Source: Schlesneria sphaerica (lineage in GTDB: Bacteria; Planctomycetota; Planctomycetia; Planctomycetales; Planctomycetaceae). Taken from it: a stretch of 64,000 bases of DNA. The stretch's first letter is position 1, and each line of letters begins with the position of its first letter. The position numbers and the translations under genes are program-made. The DNA lies in contig NZ_CP172346.1 in NCBI RefSeq assembly GCF_044336245.1, forward strand, positions 3,968,001 to 4,032,000. Direction: 5' to 3'. This document shows, piece by piece, positions 35,059 through 43,565 of the stretch. The notes under the pieces were generated by a model. It was not told the origin of the DNA. It made no database searches and saw nothing but the letters and a program-made list of their open reading frames with translations.

Positions 35059-36210
35059 TCAGGTGATATGGGCACCTTTGGTTTCGACGTAGACAGCATA
35101 CAAGGAGGTGCTGGCCGTCATGAAGAGTCGGTTTCTCTTCGAACCGCCGAAGCAGACGTTGCTGCAGATTTCCGGCAGGCGGATATGTCCGATGCGAACC
35201 CCTTCCTTGGGCTCGAAGACGTGTACTCCGTCGTAGCCATCACCAACCCAACCGGCACTTGCCCAGATATTCCCGTCGATGTCTGCCCGGATGCCGTCGG
35301 CGAAACCGGCAGGCTCTTCCGTTGTCTGGGGATTGGCGGGACTGGGCCGCTTGAATTTCATCGATGCGAACTCTTTCCCTTTGCCGAGTTTCTTTTCATC
35401 AATAATGTCCCAGACCTTGATGTTCTTCGGTGCCTCGTCGTAATGAGATGCCCCGGTGTCGGCGACGTAGACCTTCTTGTAGTCGGGTGAGAAGCAGATT
35501 CCGTTCGGCTTGTAGATTTCCTCCGTCAGCTTTTCGATCTTCAATGTCTTGCCGTCGATCCGGTAAACCGCTTCTTTCTGATTAGGCTGCTTGGAGTCGT
35601 TGGGCGATTTTTCGCCTTCGTAGTTCATCAGCGCTCCGTAGCCGGGATCGGTAAACCAGATATCCCCGTTGGGATGGACGACACCGTCGTTGGGCGCGTT
35701 GAGTGGTTTGCCGTCGAACTTGTCCGCCAGCACGGTGATGGTGCCGTCGTGCTCGTACCGGACAACACGTCGATTGCCGTGCTCAAACGAGATCTGGCGT
35801 CCTTGAAAATCGAACGTGTTCCCGTTGCTGTTGCCGGCGGGATGGCGGAAGGTGGTGACATGGCCATCTTCTTCCAGCCAGCGCATCTGCACGTTATTGG
35901 GGATATCGCTCCAGAGCAGGTAGCGGCCGACGCCGTTCCATGCCGGCCCTTCGGCCCACAGCATGTCAGGACTATGGTAAAGTCGCTGGATGGGGGTGTT
36001 ACCCAGGGCATACTTTTTGAACCGGGGGTCGAGTGTGACGATGTCCGGGTCAGGATAGCGGACCGGGGCCGCATGCGGGCCGAAGTCACGGGCGAGTCCC
36101 TTCGATGCGGCGAGCCCCACGGCGCCAGCCGCAGCGGCCAGAAAAGAACGGCGGGCAAACTGCGGGGAAGAGGCTTCAGCAGCAGGTGCGTTTGCGATCG
36201 GGTCAATCAT
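35059..36210 (-). CDS. Tat-exported SMP-30/gluconolactonase-family protein
   Basis: The start at 36210 has GGAG at 8-base spacing. The 383-aa product has a twin-arginine signal (ARRSFLAAAAGAVGLAASKG, RR at residues 20-21). A six-bladed propeller of the SMP-30/LRE type follows, with LWAEGPAWN, NGNTFDFQGR, NAPNDGVVHPNGDIWFTDPGYG and PNGICFSPDYKKVYVADTG, and a late DGIRADIDGNIWAS. These include the Glu, Asn and Asp positions that bind the catalytic divalent metal. It probably hydrolyses a sugar lactone in the periplasm. It stands as a single gene with its own terminator. Confidence 0.92.
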   Translation of the reverse strand: MIDPIANAPAAEASSPQFARRSFLAAAAGAVGLAASKGLARDFGPHAAPVRYPDPDIVTLDPRFKKYALGNTPIQRLYHSPDMLWAEGPAWNGVGRYLLWSDIPNNVQMRWLEEDGHVTTFRHPAGNSNGNTFDFQGRQISFEHGNRRVVRYEHDGTITVLADKFDGKPLNAPNDGVVHPNGDIWFTDPGYGALMNYEGEKSPNDSKQPNQKEAVYRIDGKTLKIEKLTEEIYKPNGICFSPDYKKVYVADTGASHYDEAPKNIKVWDIIDEKKLGKGKEFASMKFKRPSPANPQTTEEPAGFADGIRADIDGNIWASAGWVGDGYDGVHVFEPKEGVRIGHIRLPEICSNVCFGGSKRNRLFMTASTSLYAVYVETKGAHIT

Positions 36211-36702
36211 GGGCGGCTCCATAATCTGGAAGGGGACGACGAAGGCCCCGCGTGAACTTGCGGAACCATCACAGGATGATCAGGAAGAGTGCCCACGGTA
36301 TCAAACCTCTGTGGCCTGCGAAACAGAACGCATCTGTACATGTGAATGAAACGACTGAATGATAACGAGAGGGGGACGTGGAGAGATGTTTCCCTACCGT
36401 CATTCGCCGATGGCAGATTCATCCTGACCGAGAGACAGATCCCTGGCGGGGTGGTCCCCCTTTTGAGCGAACCGGCAAACTGCCCGCATGTCTCTGCGAC
36501 GAATAACTCGCGTTCATGCCGGACGGGCCAAGCGTGAACGAATCTCGTTGGCCGTGTCTCAATCCGTTCTGTGCTTGCCGGACGAATGCCCCTCAAGGAG
36601 TGAAGGAGTGGACGAAACCCCAGGCCATGGTTTCGCGTCATCAAGCCCAGCGATAAGATACGAGTCTGAGAACACTTTTCATGAAACGAATCTGACCGCC
36701 CC
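36211..36702. other. Divergent intergenic region without recognised gene (492 bp)
   Basis: This separates the SMP-30 gene (minus) and trpC (plus). A 165-codon open frame on the minus strand here is Arg/His-rich and lacks a ribosome-binding site, so it is not counted. No trp-type attenuator was recognised. Confidence 0.35.
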
Positions 36703-37500
36703 ATGACGCCCTCAAAATCGCCGAATATTCTGAACGAGATTATCGATCACAAGCGGAACGAAGTCGCCGAGGCGCGGCGGCTGCGACCTGAGGAATTGCT
36801 GATTGATCGAGTCAAATCGGCGCCACCTGTCCGTGATTTTGCAGGGGCTCTGCGGGCCGCGTCGGATATCGGTCTGATCGCAGAAGTAAAGAAAGGGTCG
36901 CCGTCCGCAGGGGTGATTCGGGCGGACTTCGATCCCGTTGCGATCGCTCGGATTTATGAGGCACATGGTGCGTCGTGTTTGAGTGTGCTGACGGATGAGC
37001 ATTTCTTTCTCGGGCATCTCGATTATCTGACGGCCATTCGGTCGGTCGTCGGGATCCCGGTGCTGCGGAAAGACTTCCTGATTGATCGCTATCAGGTACT
37101 CGAGGCACGGGCTGCAGGGGCCGACTGCATTCTGCTGATTGCGGAATGCCTGGGCGATTGCCAGTTGCGAGACCTCTATTTCTATGCTGCAGAGCTTGGC
37201 ATGGAATCGCTGATTGAGCTTTACGATGTTGAGAATCTCGACCGGGTGCTCAAGCTCGAGCCAGCACTAATGGGGATCAACAACCGTGATTTGCGGACCT
37301 TCGTAACCGATCTTGATCGCACGTCTGCGCTCGCCCGCCACATTCCCGCCGAGACCCTTCTGGTCAGCGAGAGTGGCATAAAAACGCGAGCTGACATTGA
37401 CCGCGTGAAGGCAGGTGGAGCCCGGGCCATCCTTGTGGGGGAAACCCTGATGAAGAGTCCCGACATCGGTTCTGCCGTCGATGCATTGCTGGCGCGATAG
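36703..37500 (+). CDS. trpC: Indole-3-glycerol phosphate synthase
   Basis: The 265-aa protein has the TrpC barrel motifs in order: the ILNEIIDHKRNEV N-terminus, EVKKGSPSAG with the catalytic lysine, LTDEHFFLGHLDYL, VLRKDFLIDRYQVLEARAAG, GINNRDLRTF and LVSESGI. It closes the indole ring in tryptophan synthesis. Length is normal and there is no fusion to TrpF or TrpD. No other trp gene is adjacent. A large membrane-anchored protein gene follows 30 bp later on the same strand. Confidence 0.96.
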   Translation: MTPSKSPNILNEIIDHKRNEVAEARRLRPEELLIDRVKSAPPVRDFAGALRAASDIGLIAEVKKGSPSAGVIRADFDPVAIARIYEAHGASCLSVLTDEHFFLGHLDYLTAIRSVVGIPVLRKDFLIDRYQVLEARAAGADCILLIAECLGDCQLRDLYFYAAELGMESLIELYDVENLDRVLKLEPALMGINNRDLRTFVTDLDRTSALARHIPAETLLVSESGIKTRADIDRVKAGGARAILVGETLMKSPDIGSAVDALLAR

Positions 37501-37530
37501 TTTCTCGTCTCTATCTGGAGTTGACGCTTC

Positions 37531-39933
37531 ATGGCCGGAAAAGTTGCCGTTGAATGTCCAGCCTGTACGGCAAAATTGAATTTGTCAGACGACAAACTCG
37601 GCAAGAAGGTCCGGTGCCCCAAGTGCGCCGAAGTCTTCCAGCCAGAGCCACTCGACGATGACTTTGACGACGACGTCGACGAAGGATCCAGGTCGTCCTC
37701 GGGTAAAAAGCGTTCTTCCGGTAGTGGGGGTAGCGGTCGGGCTCCTGCCAAAGGGGTGAAGAAGGGTGCGAAAAAGGGGAGCTCCGCAGAAGGGGGGTCT
37801 TCGCTGCCACTCATCATCGGCGGTTCCATCGCCGTGGTGGCACTGATCGGTGTCGGGATTTTCGCTTCGGGCGTTCTGAATCAGCAGCCTCCTGCGGCAC
37901 CTCCTCCCGTGACCACGATGCCGATGAATGGTATGCCCATGTCGGCGATGCCACCCGCTCATGTTCCCACGCCCCCTCCGGCGCAGCAGCCTGCTGTCGC
38001 CGAGCAGATTTCGCCTGCTGAGAAGACCCTGGCCTTACGCTGGATGCCGGCGGAAATTGATCTGCTGGTGCATGCAAAAGTCGCTGACATCCTGCAGGCA
38101 CCTTTGCTGCAGGGACCACTCCGCCAGCCGGCCGCACAGACCGCGTTGCAGGATCTTGAGAAGCAACTGGGGATGGCACCGGCCGATATCGAGAGTCTCT
38201 CGATCGGAGTGGTCGATCTGATGGGGACCGTCCAGAAAGCCCGTGAAGCCGCAACGCGAATGGGGGGAGCGGGGATGCCGGGTCCGGCAGTTCCTGCGAC
38301 GTCCCTGGACGACGGTCACCTGGTCATCGTCGTTAAGTCGAAAAAGCCCATCGACCTGAAGGCCATCGCTCAGACAGAACCGACGAGTACTCTGGTTGAG
38401 AAAGCGGGCAAGACTTACTTCGAGGTTCCACCCAAGGAGGGGCAGAAGGGGAGTTTTGGTGGCTGGTCACCTGCTCCAGATACGCTGATCGTAGGAACCA
38501 TGGCCGAGTTACTCGTCACGATGGACCGGGGAGAGACAGTCATCCCGAGGAAAGAGTTCAGCGACATCGATGCAACCCCGCAGCTGGTTATCGCCGGGCT
38601 GAATCGGAACGCCGAAACTTCGACCGCGGCCCCTTCGGAAAATGCTCCTTCATCACCCGATTTTCTTTCTCAGGCAATGAAGGCGAATGAGCGATATGGC
38701 CTGATTGGAGGGCGGCTTGGTCTGACGGTGAAGGGAGGCTTTGACTTGCAGGTTTCTGCACTCAGCAGCACCCCCGAGGGGACGCAGAAGGTCAAGGAAG
38801 ACCTCGACACACAGTTGGGTCAACTTAGGACACAGTTTGACGGGTTCAAGCAGTTCGCTCCTCCGCTGATTGCCGAGATTGGCGAGATGCTGCTGACGAA
38901 CCTGAAGGTGGATGTCAACAACTCAGTGGTCAAGGTGTCGACCAGCGTCCCTGATTCGGCGCAGCAGCAACTCGAGCAATTGCCGGCAGTCGTCATGATG
39001 ATGGCGATGACGGGGGGATTGAGTGGCGGGGCTGGTGTTCCGGGAACGGGGATGGATCTCGGCCTTTTCGGTGGGAATACACCGGTTGTAGGCGGAGAAC
39101 TCGACGCATTGCTGGGTGAGACCGAAGCGGTCTCCGCATCGTCCGTGGACGGGCTTCCCGAGGGGCTGACTCTGACGGCCAAATCGGCCTGGAGCGCGGC
39201 GTCTCTTTCAAGTTCATCTCCAGGAGCAGAGGTCCTTGAAATTCTGATCGACGTGCAGGGTGAGGGTCTGGAGGGGATTTGTGGGGCGACGGGAGCCACC
39301 TCAAAAACAATCACCACCCAGGGGGGCGGCACGCTCAAGCGTTCCAAGCGAGTTCCCCCGAGTGGCATCGATCCGCAGAAAACGTTCCTCCCGTTTGACG
39401 TCACCAGTACGCTTCCCACGGGCCATCCTCCGATGACACTTCGGGTTCGAATGTTCGTTGATACCCCTGCCAAGATGCCGGCACAAATTGACGTTCTTGA
39501 GGGCTCGTTCAAATACCTCACCGCAGACAGTACGAAAGAGGTGACGATCGAGAATGTTCCCCAGCGTGCCAAGACTCCACTGACGGAACCGGATTTCAAG
39601 GCGGCAGGATTGAAGATGATCCGAAGTCTCAAGGATGTGGTGCCGCAAACGATCAAGCTGCAGTGTGGCAAGGACCATTTCCTGAGTATCGTCCAAGGTC
39701 AGCCCGGTGATATCGTCAGTGTGACAGAAGTTGAACGAGGAGCCACAATTCAGCGGCTCTATTCGCGACATCCCGACGGCAAGTTTCCTGAGGAATTCGA
39801 AGTGGCGTTCAAGCTCTACGAAAACGTGAAGGAGCAGACAGTCAACTTCCGCTTCGAGAATGTACCACTGCCCGAGCAAAGTGTCCGACTTGACGCGTCT
39901 CAGCAGGCGATTGGTGTTCCCCCAGAGCAATGA
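37531..39933 (+). CDS. Membrane-anchored MJ0042 zinc-ribbon protein, 800 aa
   Basis: The product begins with a CxxC...CxxC zinc ribbon of the MJ0042 type (C9, C12, C29, C32). An acidic stretch (41-52) and a Ser/Gly/Lys-rich linker follow. A single transmembrane helix lies near residues 90-112 (LPLIIGGSIAVVALIGVGIF). After a Pro/Met-rich spacer, about 650 residues form the exported part, with no recognised enzymatic motif. The layout, cytosolic zinc ribbon plus helix plus large external domain, is common in planctomycetes and its role is unknown. GGAG precedes the ATG. Confidence 0.75.
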   Translation: MAGKVAVECPACTAKLNLSDDKLGKKVRCPKCAEVFQPEPLDDDFDDDVDEGSRSSSGKKRSSGSGGSGRAPAKGVKKGAKKGSSAEGGSSLPLIIGGSIAVVALIGVGIFASGVLNQQPPAAPPPVTTMPMNGMPMSAMPPAHVPTPPPAQQPAVAEQISPAEKTLALRWMPAEIDLLVHAKVADILQAPLLQGPLRQPAAQTALQDLEKQLGMAPADIESLSIGVVDLMGTVQKAREAATRMGGAGMPGPAVPATSLDDGHLVIVVKSKKPIDLKAIAQTEPTSTLVEKAGKTYFEVPPKEGQKGSFGGWSPAPDTLIVGTMAELLVTMDRGETVIPRKEFSDIDATPQLVIAGLNRNAETSTAAPSENAPSSPDFLSQAMKANERYGLIGGRLGLTVKGGFDLQVSALSSTPEGTQKVKEDLDTQLGQLRTQFDGFKQFAPPLIAEIGEMLLTNLKVDVNNSVVKVSTSVPDSAQQQLEQLPAVVMMMAMTGGLSGGAGVPGTGMDLGLFGGNTPVVGGELDALLGETEAVSASSVDGLPEGLTLTAKSAWSAASLSSSSPGAEVLEILIDVQGEGLEGICGATGATSKTITTQGGGTLKRSKRVPPSGIDPQKTFLPFDVTSTLPTGHPPMTLRVRMFVDTPAKMPAQIDVLEGSFKYLTADSTKEVTIENVPQRAKTPLTEPDFKAAGLKMIRSLKDVVPQTIKLQCGKDHFLSIVQGQPGDIVSVTEVERGATIQRLYSRHPDGKFPEEFEVAFKLYENVKEQTVNFRFENVPLPEQSVRLDASQQAIGVPPEQ

Positions 39934-40175
39934 TGCGGAAGAGAGGCCTTGCAAAGGACACCCAAGTACGAAGACGAGAACGAGCGGTAGCAGTACGTTG
40001 AAATTCCTGCCGTACCGCACGTTCGTACTGATGATGGGTTCAGTTGTTGGCGTCTTCGGTTACTCAAATCGCCTTCCACCAGATGAGCGGTGAAACTTCC
40101 CCTTTGCCCCTCACTGCGTGAGGCGTTATCGTGGCTTTCGTCTGTCCGTTCTCTGATCATCGGGTGATCCGATTC

Positions 40176-40781
40176 ATGTGGACCTATCGAAGCCAATCAT
40201 TCGACGGCGGTCGTCTTGTCCGGATCGGTCTCGACGGCGACCTCCTTCCAATGACATTCCTTGCTGTCATTCGAGCGTGGCAGGTCGACTCGGAGTTTCG
40301 GTCGTACTTCAATGACGTTCTGGCCACGTCGCCTTTTCCAGAGTTCCGCTGGGAAACGCCGCCGGTGACCCGAGAGACAGCGCTTCAGCCCTTTGAGTTT
40401 GTACTCGTTGAAAGTCCCGGGCTGGCTCGAACTCCTGATCCGACTCCTTTTCAGCAGCACTTCGGAGGCAGCGGGCACGAGGATGTTGTTGAGTTTGCGA
40501 ACCTGGGTCACGACGCGGTCCTGATCGTTCCCCGTCCCGTTGCTGCCGCGACGGCCTACTGCCACCTGGGTGCGTTTGTTCGTGAAGCACCCGAGTCGCA
40601 ACGGCAGTCCCTTTGGCAACGGGTGGGAACCGCCATGGAACAGCGTCTCGACGCCCGCCCCGTCTGGCTCAGCACAGCAGGAGCGGGCATCGCGTGGTTG
40701 CATGTCCGGTTGGATGATCGCCCCAAGTATTACCGGTACGAACCTTATCGAAACTTCGACCAGAACCCCCCCGTTATCTGA
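40176..40781 (+). CDS. DUF6940-like conserved hypothetical protein
   Basis: The start at 40176 (MWTYRSQ) is preferred by resemblance to family N-termini; the frame extends to 40131. The 201-aa protein has FRWETPPVT, PFEFVLVESP, VVEFANLGHDAVLIVP, CHLGAFVREAP and WLSTAGAGIAWLHVRLD followed by PKYYRYEPY. These recurring blocks are recalled from proteins labelled DUF6940. The function of that family is unknown. It is soluble, with no signal peptide. It is convergent to the VOC gene. Family naming is from memory of the motifs, so moderately sure. Confidence 0.6.
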   Translation: MWTYRSQSFDGGRLVRIGLDGDLLPMTFLAVIRAWQVDSEFRSYFNDVLATSPFPEFRWETPPVTRETALQPFEFVLVESPGLARTPDPTPFQQHFGGSGHEDVVEFANLGHDAVLIVPRPVAAATAYCHLGAFVREAPESQRQSLWQRVGTAMEQRLDARPVWLSTAGAGIAWLHVRLDDRPKYYRYEPYRNFDQNPPVI

Positions 40782-40835
40782 GAACCCGTGACTCATTTGA
40801 TTGGCCTGTCACTCCAGGTTCAGCCCCCCTGAGTT

Positions 40836-41318
40836 TCACGAGGGATTCTGAGGTTCGTTTGGGCCCGAGCTTTCCCTGATGTGACGCTGCATCTCTTCCG
40901 GGCTGATGTCCTGTTTATGGGTGGCAATACACCAGATATGACCGAAGGGGTCTTCGATCTGTCCGGAGCGGTCACCGTAGAACTGATCCATGACGGGGGT
41001 GCGCTCTTTCGCTCCGGCGTCGAGCGCCTTCTGGAAGACGGCATCGACATCGTCCACATAGATGTGCATCGTGATCGGGGAACCGCCCAGTGTTGAAGGG
41101 GACTTGCAGCCGTACTCCAGAAACTCGTCGGAGATCATGACGGTGCTGTTACCGATGCGGAATTCGGCGTGACCCAATCGGCCATCGGGCATCATCAGTC
41201 GGTAGGCTTCCGTTGCGCCGAAGACGTCGCGGTAGTAGTCCAGAGCTTTGAGGGCATTTCGGCTGACCAGGTAAGCAGAGACGGTTTGCCGACCAGCGGG
41301 AACGGATGGAAGCGTCAT
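40836..41318 (-). CDS. VOC/glyoxalase-superfamily protein (PhnB-like)
   Basis: The ATG at 41318 follows AAGGAG. The 160-aa protein is a bleomycin-resistance/glyoxalase-like fold with two beta-alpha-beta-beta-beta units: NALKALDYYRDVFGATEAYR, then DGRLGHAEFRIG, then MHIYVDDVDAVFQKALDAGA and DQFYGDRSGQIEDPFGHIW. These are typical of PhnB-like VOC proteins. H50 and E114-like positions could bind a metal. Substrates differ widely in the family. It stands alone, convergent to the DUF6940-like gene. Confidence 0.88.
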   Translation of the reverse strand: MTLPSVPAGRQTVSAYLVSRNALKALDYYRDVFGATEAYRLMMPDGRLGHAEFRIGNSTVMISDEFLEYGCKSPSTLGGSPITMHIYVDDVDAVFQKALDAGAKERTPVMDQFYGDRSGQIEDPFGHIWCIATHKQDISPEEMQRHIRESSGPNEPQNPS

Positions 41319-41576
41319 GGGAACTCCTTGGGCGGAATGGCCTGAACTGGGCCCGCGTCGAACGTCGAATTTACGAAGTCTGACCGCTCACAACCAGAGA
41401 CGACGCTATTTCAGAAACGGCACGAAGAACTCTGTCAGTGCAGGAGTTTTCTTTTCGCCGTCTCAAGGTCGCCTCTTTCGCGGCCGTGCCAAAACACCGG
41501 GGACGAGCGCCAGGCAGTTGCACGGACGTTCGTTCGCCTGTGCAGCGGGGACACTCTCCATGGGGGCGACCCAACG

Positions 41577-41613
41577 AAAAAACCTGCCTCACCGGGTGGG
41601 CGAGGCAGGTTTT
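41577..41613 (-). terminator. Rho-independent (bidirectional) terminator
   Basis: AAACCTGCCTC (41580-41590) pairs with GAGGCAGGTTT (41602-41612) around an 11-base loop. A-run and T-run flank both sides, so it works in either direction. It lies about 30 bp after the PQQ-like gene stop at 41642. Apart from this, 41319-41576 shows no gene. Confidence 0.85.
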
Positions 41614-41641
41614 GCAGGAAAGCGTTCTGGGTGAAAGCGGG

Positions 41642-43357
41642 TTATTCGCTTCCGCCGTCTTCGGTTGAACCTTGCTTGACTCCACCCTTCAACTTGGCAC
41701 CTTCCTTGATGGCGATCAGGGTGCTCTTGTTTGCGATGAACAAGGTGTCATTCGCAACCACGGGAGTGGTGTAGAGCGAGTTGATCATATTGTTCTCAGC
41801 GAGAACATTCAGCTTGTTAGAGAGTTCGAAGACCGTGATGTCTCCATCTTCGTCACCAACATACACCTTGTCATCGACGATCAGAACGGATCCCCAGGCG
41901 GCAGAGAACATATCGTGGGTCCAGTAGACGACGGGCTTGCCGTCTTCGACCTTCTTCGCATCGACACAGTGAACCAGACCACCGATATCGGTCACGAACA
42001 GCAGGTCGTTCTTGATGGCGACGCTACCCATCGTGCGGTGCATGGTTTCTTCGAATTCTTTCTTGCCGTTCTTGTTGCGGTCGACGACGTCATAGTGCCA
42101 GATCGCTCCCGCGTTGGGATTGGGAATGGCTTTCTCACCCTTGGTCGTGTCGACAGCTCGCAGGCGTCGGTGCGGGATTTCTTTTCCTTTGTCGTCCACG
42201 GCCAGTTCAAGACTGATGTCTCCATCCTTGGTGGGGTCGATACAGTAGAGGTGTCCGTTTCCTTCGCCGTGCTCGGGGTCTTCCCCCATCCCGACGTAGA
42301 CGTATCCATCATAGAACACGGGAGTGCTGATCAGATGGTTGCGAGTCGAGCGACCACCGAGAACATAGAGTGACTCTTTGGGGTTGCCGTCGAACTTCCA
42401 GAGCAGCTTGGCGTTACCTTTGCCGTCCCCTTCGGGATCGAAACTGTAAAGCCAGCCGTCGCCGCCCCCCATGACAACTTGCTGACGACCACCTGCTTCA
42501 AACACGCAGGGGCTGGACCATTGACCGTGCAGCACGTTGATGCCGGGTGACTTGTCCGTCCACAGCAGCTTGCCCGTGTTCTTATCAAGACAGATGAAGC
42601 TCGGGGCGTTCGGGGCAGGGATATTGATATGCCCTTCGTCCACACCGTTGCCAGTGATCACGAAGCACTTGTCGCCGACGCAGGTGATCGAACAGGAACA
42701 CATGTTGTGCTGGGAAACACCCAGGTCGCCCATCATGTCGTAACGCCAGATGATGTCGGCTTCGTCCTTGTTCTGGTTCGGCTCAGCCTTGTAGGGGCCG
42801 TCATTCTCGCCGTCATGAAATCCTTCCACGTCGAGACAGACCACTTCACCACGGCTGGTGTTGTACCACAACCGCGTGTCATCGCAGAAAACGGTTGAGC
42901 AGATCCCCTGCTGAGGCCAGTCATGAACGCGGCCTGTTGGCAACTTGGGCGACGATGCCTGCCAGAGGAACTTTCCGGTCTTTTCTTCAAACGCGAGCAG
43001 CACACCTAAGTCAATTTTCGAGGGGTAACGCTTCAGGTAGCCGTGGGTATTATTGGTGCCGACGAACACTTTACCGTTGGCAATGACGGGGTTGCCGTAA
43101 GTCTGCGAACCCAGAGGAGCCGCCCAGAGGACGTTCTCGCCCGTTTCCAGGTTCCATTCGAAAGGGATGTTCTTCCCGGGAGGGGTGTTGTTGCGATGAG
43201 GCGATCCACCCCACTGCGGCCAGTCATATTTGCCGACTTTCATCTTGCTGATGAAGTTCAGCGCGTCTTCCGTTGGATCAAACTTATCGGCTGCTACTGC
43301 CAGGCCTGAGATCAGCCAGAGTGCCGACATCACAGTCGTCATTGAACGAGAATTCAT
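41642..43357 (-). CDS. Secreted PQQ-like beta-propeller protein, 571 aa
   Basis: AAGGAA precedes the ATG at 43357, and a signal peptide (MNSRSMTTVMSALWLISGLAVAA) follows. The protein shows repeated propeller-blade motifs of the PQQ_2/quinoprotein type: YDWPQWGGSPHRN, NVLWAAPLGSQTYGNPVIANGKVF, GKFLWQASS, GKLLWTDKSPG and VVANDTLFIANKSTL. The eight-blade quinoprotein fold often occurs in planctomycetes without evidence of PQQ binding. A second PQQ-like gene lies 208 bp upstream on the same strand. A periplasmic dehydrogenase or scaffold role is possible. Confidence 0.85.
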   Translation of the reverse strand: MNSRSMTTVMSALWLISGLAVAADKFDPTEDALNFISKMKVGKYDWPQWGGSPHRNNTPPGKNIPFEWNLETGENVLWAAPLGSQTYGNPVIANGKVFVGTNNTHGYLKRYPSKIDLGVLLAFEEKTGKFLWQASSPKLPTGRVHDWPQQGICSTVFCDDTRLWYNTSRGEVVCLDVEGFHDGENDGPYKAEPNQNKDEADIIWRYDMMGDLGVSQHNMCSCSITCVGDKCFVITGNGVDEGHINIPAPNAPSFICLDKNTGKLLWTDKSPGINVLHGQWSSPCVFEAGGRQQVVMGGGDGWLYSFDPEGDGKGNAKLLWKFDGNPKESLYVLGGRSTRNHLISTPVFYDGYVYVGMGEDPEHGEGNGHLYCIDPTKDGDISLELAVDDKGKEIPHRRLRAVDTTKGEKAIPNPNAGAIWHYDVVDRNKNGKKEFEETMHRTMGSVAIKNDLLFVTDIGGLVHCVDAKKVEDGKPVVYWTHDMFSAAWGSVLIVDDKVYVGDEDGDITVFELSNKLNVLAENNMINSLYTTPVVANDTLFIANKSTLIAIKEGAKLKGGVKQGSTEDGGSE

Positions 43358-43565
43358 GTTCGGTTCCTTAGCGCCAATTCATCGTTGAGTGATGGTTCAT
43401 TGGTTCAAGTGGTTCGGGTGATCGGCTTACGCAAGCAAGTCGCTCACCTGCCAGCAATGATCCGTCTGTTGTTCGTGCCAGGTCTGCCAACCTCACTTTG
43501 ATCGGACGAGCTCCATCAGGCTGACTCGTCCGACTTCCGTGAGTCTAAGACTACAGGGGCGTTCC

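Noticed and set aside
36207..36704. 165-codon open frame antisense to the region before trpC
   Set aside because: Arg/His-rich, no start signal, overlaps two real gene starts.
37681..38000. Low-complexity repeats (Ser/Gly/Lys, then Pro/Met) that could suggest a DNA repeat array
   Set aside because: They are the linker regions of the MJ0042 protein, and the codons vary, so there is no true DNA repeat.
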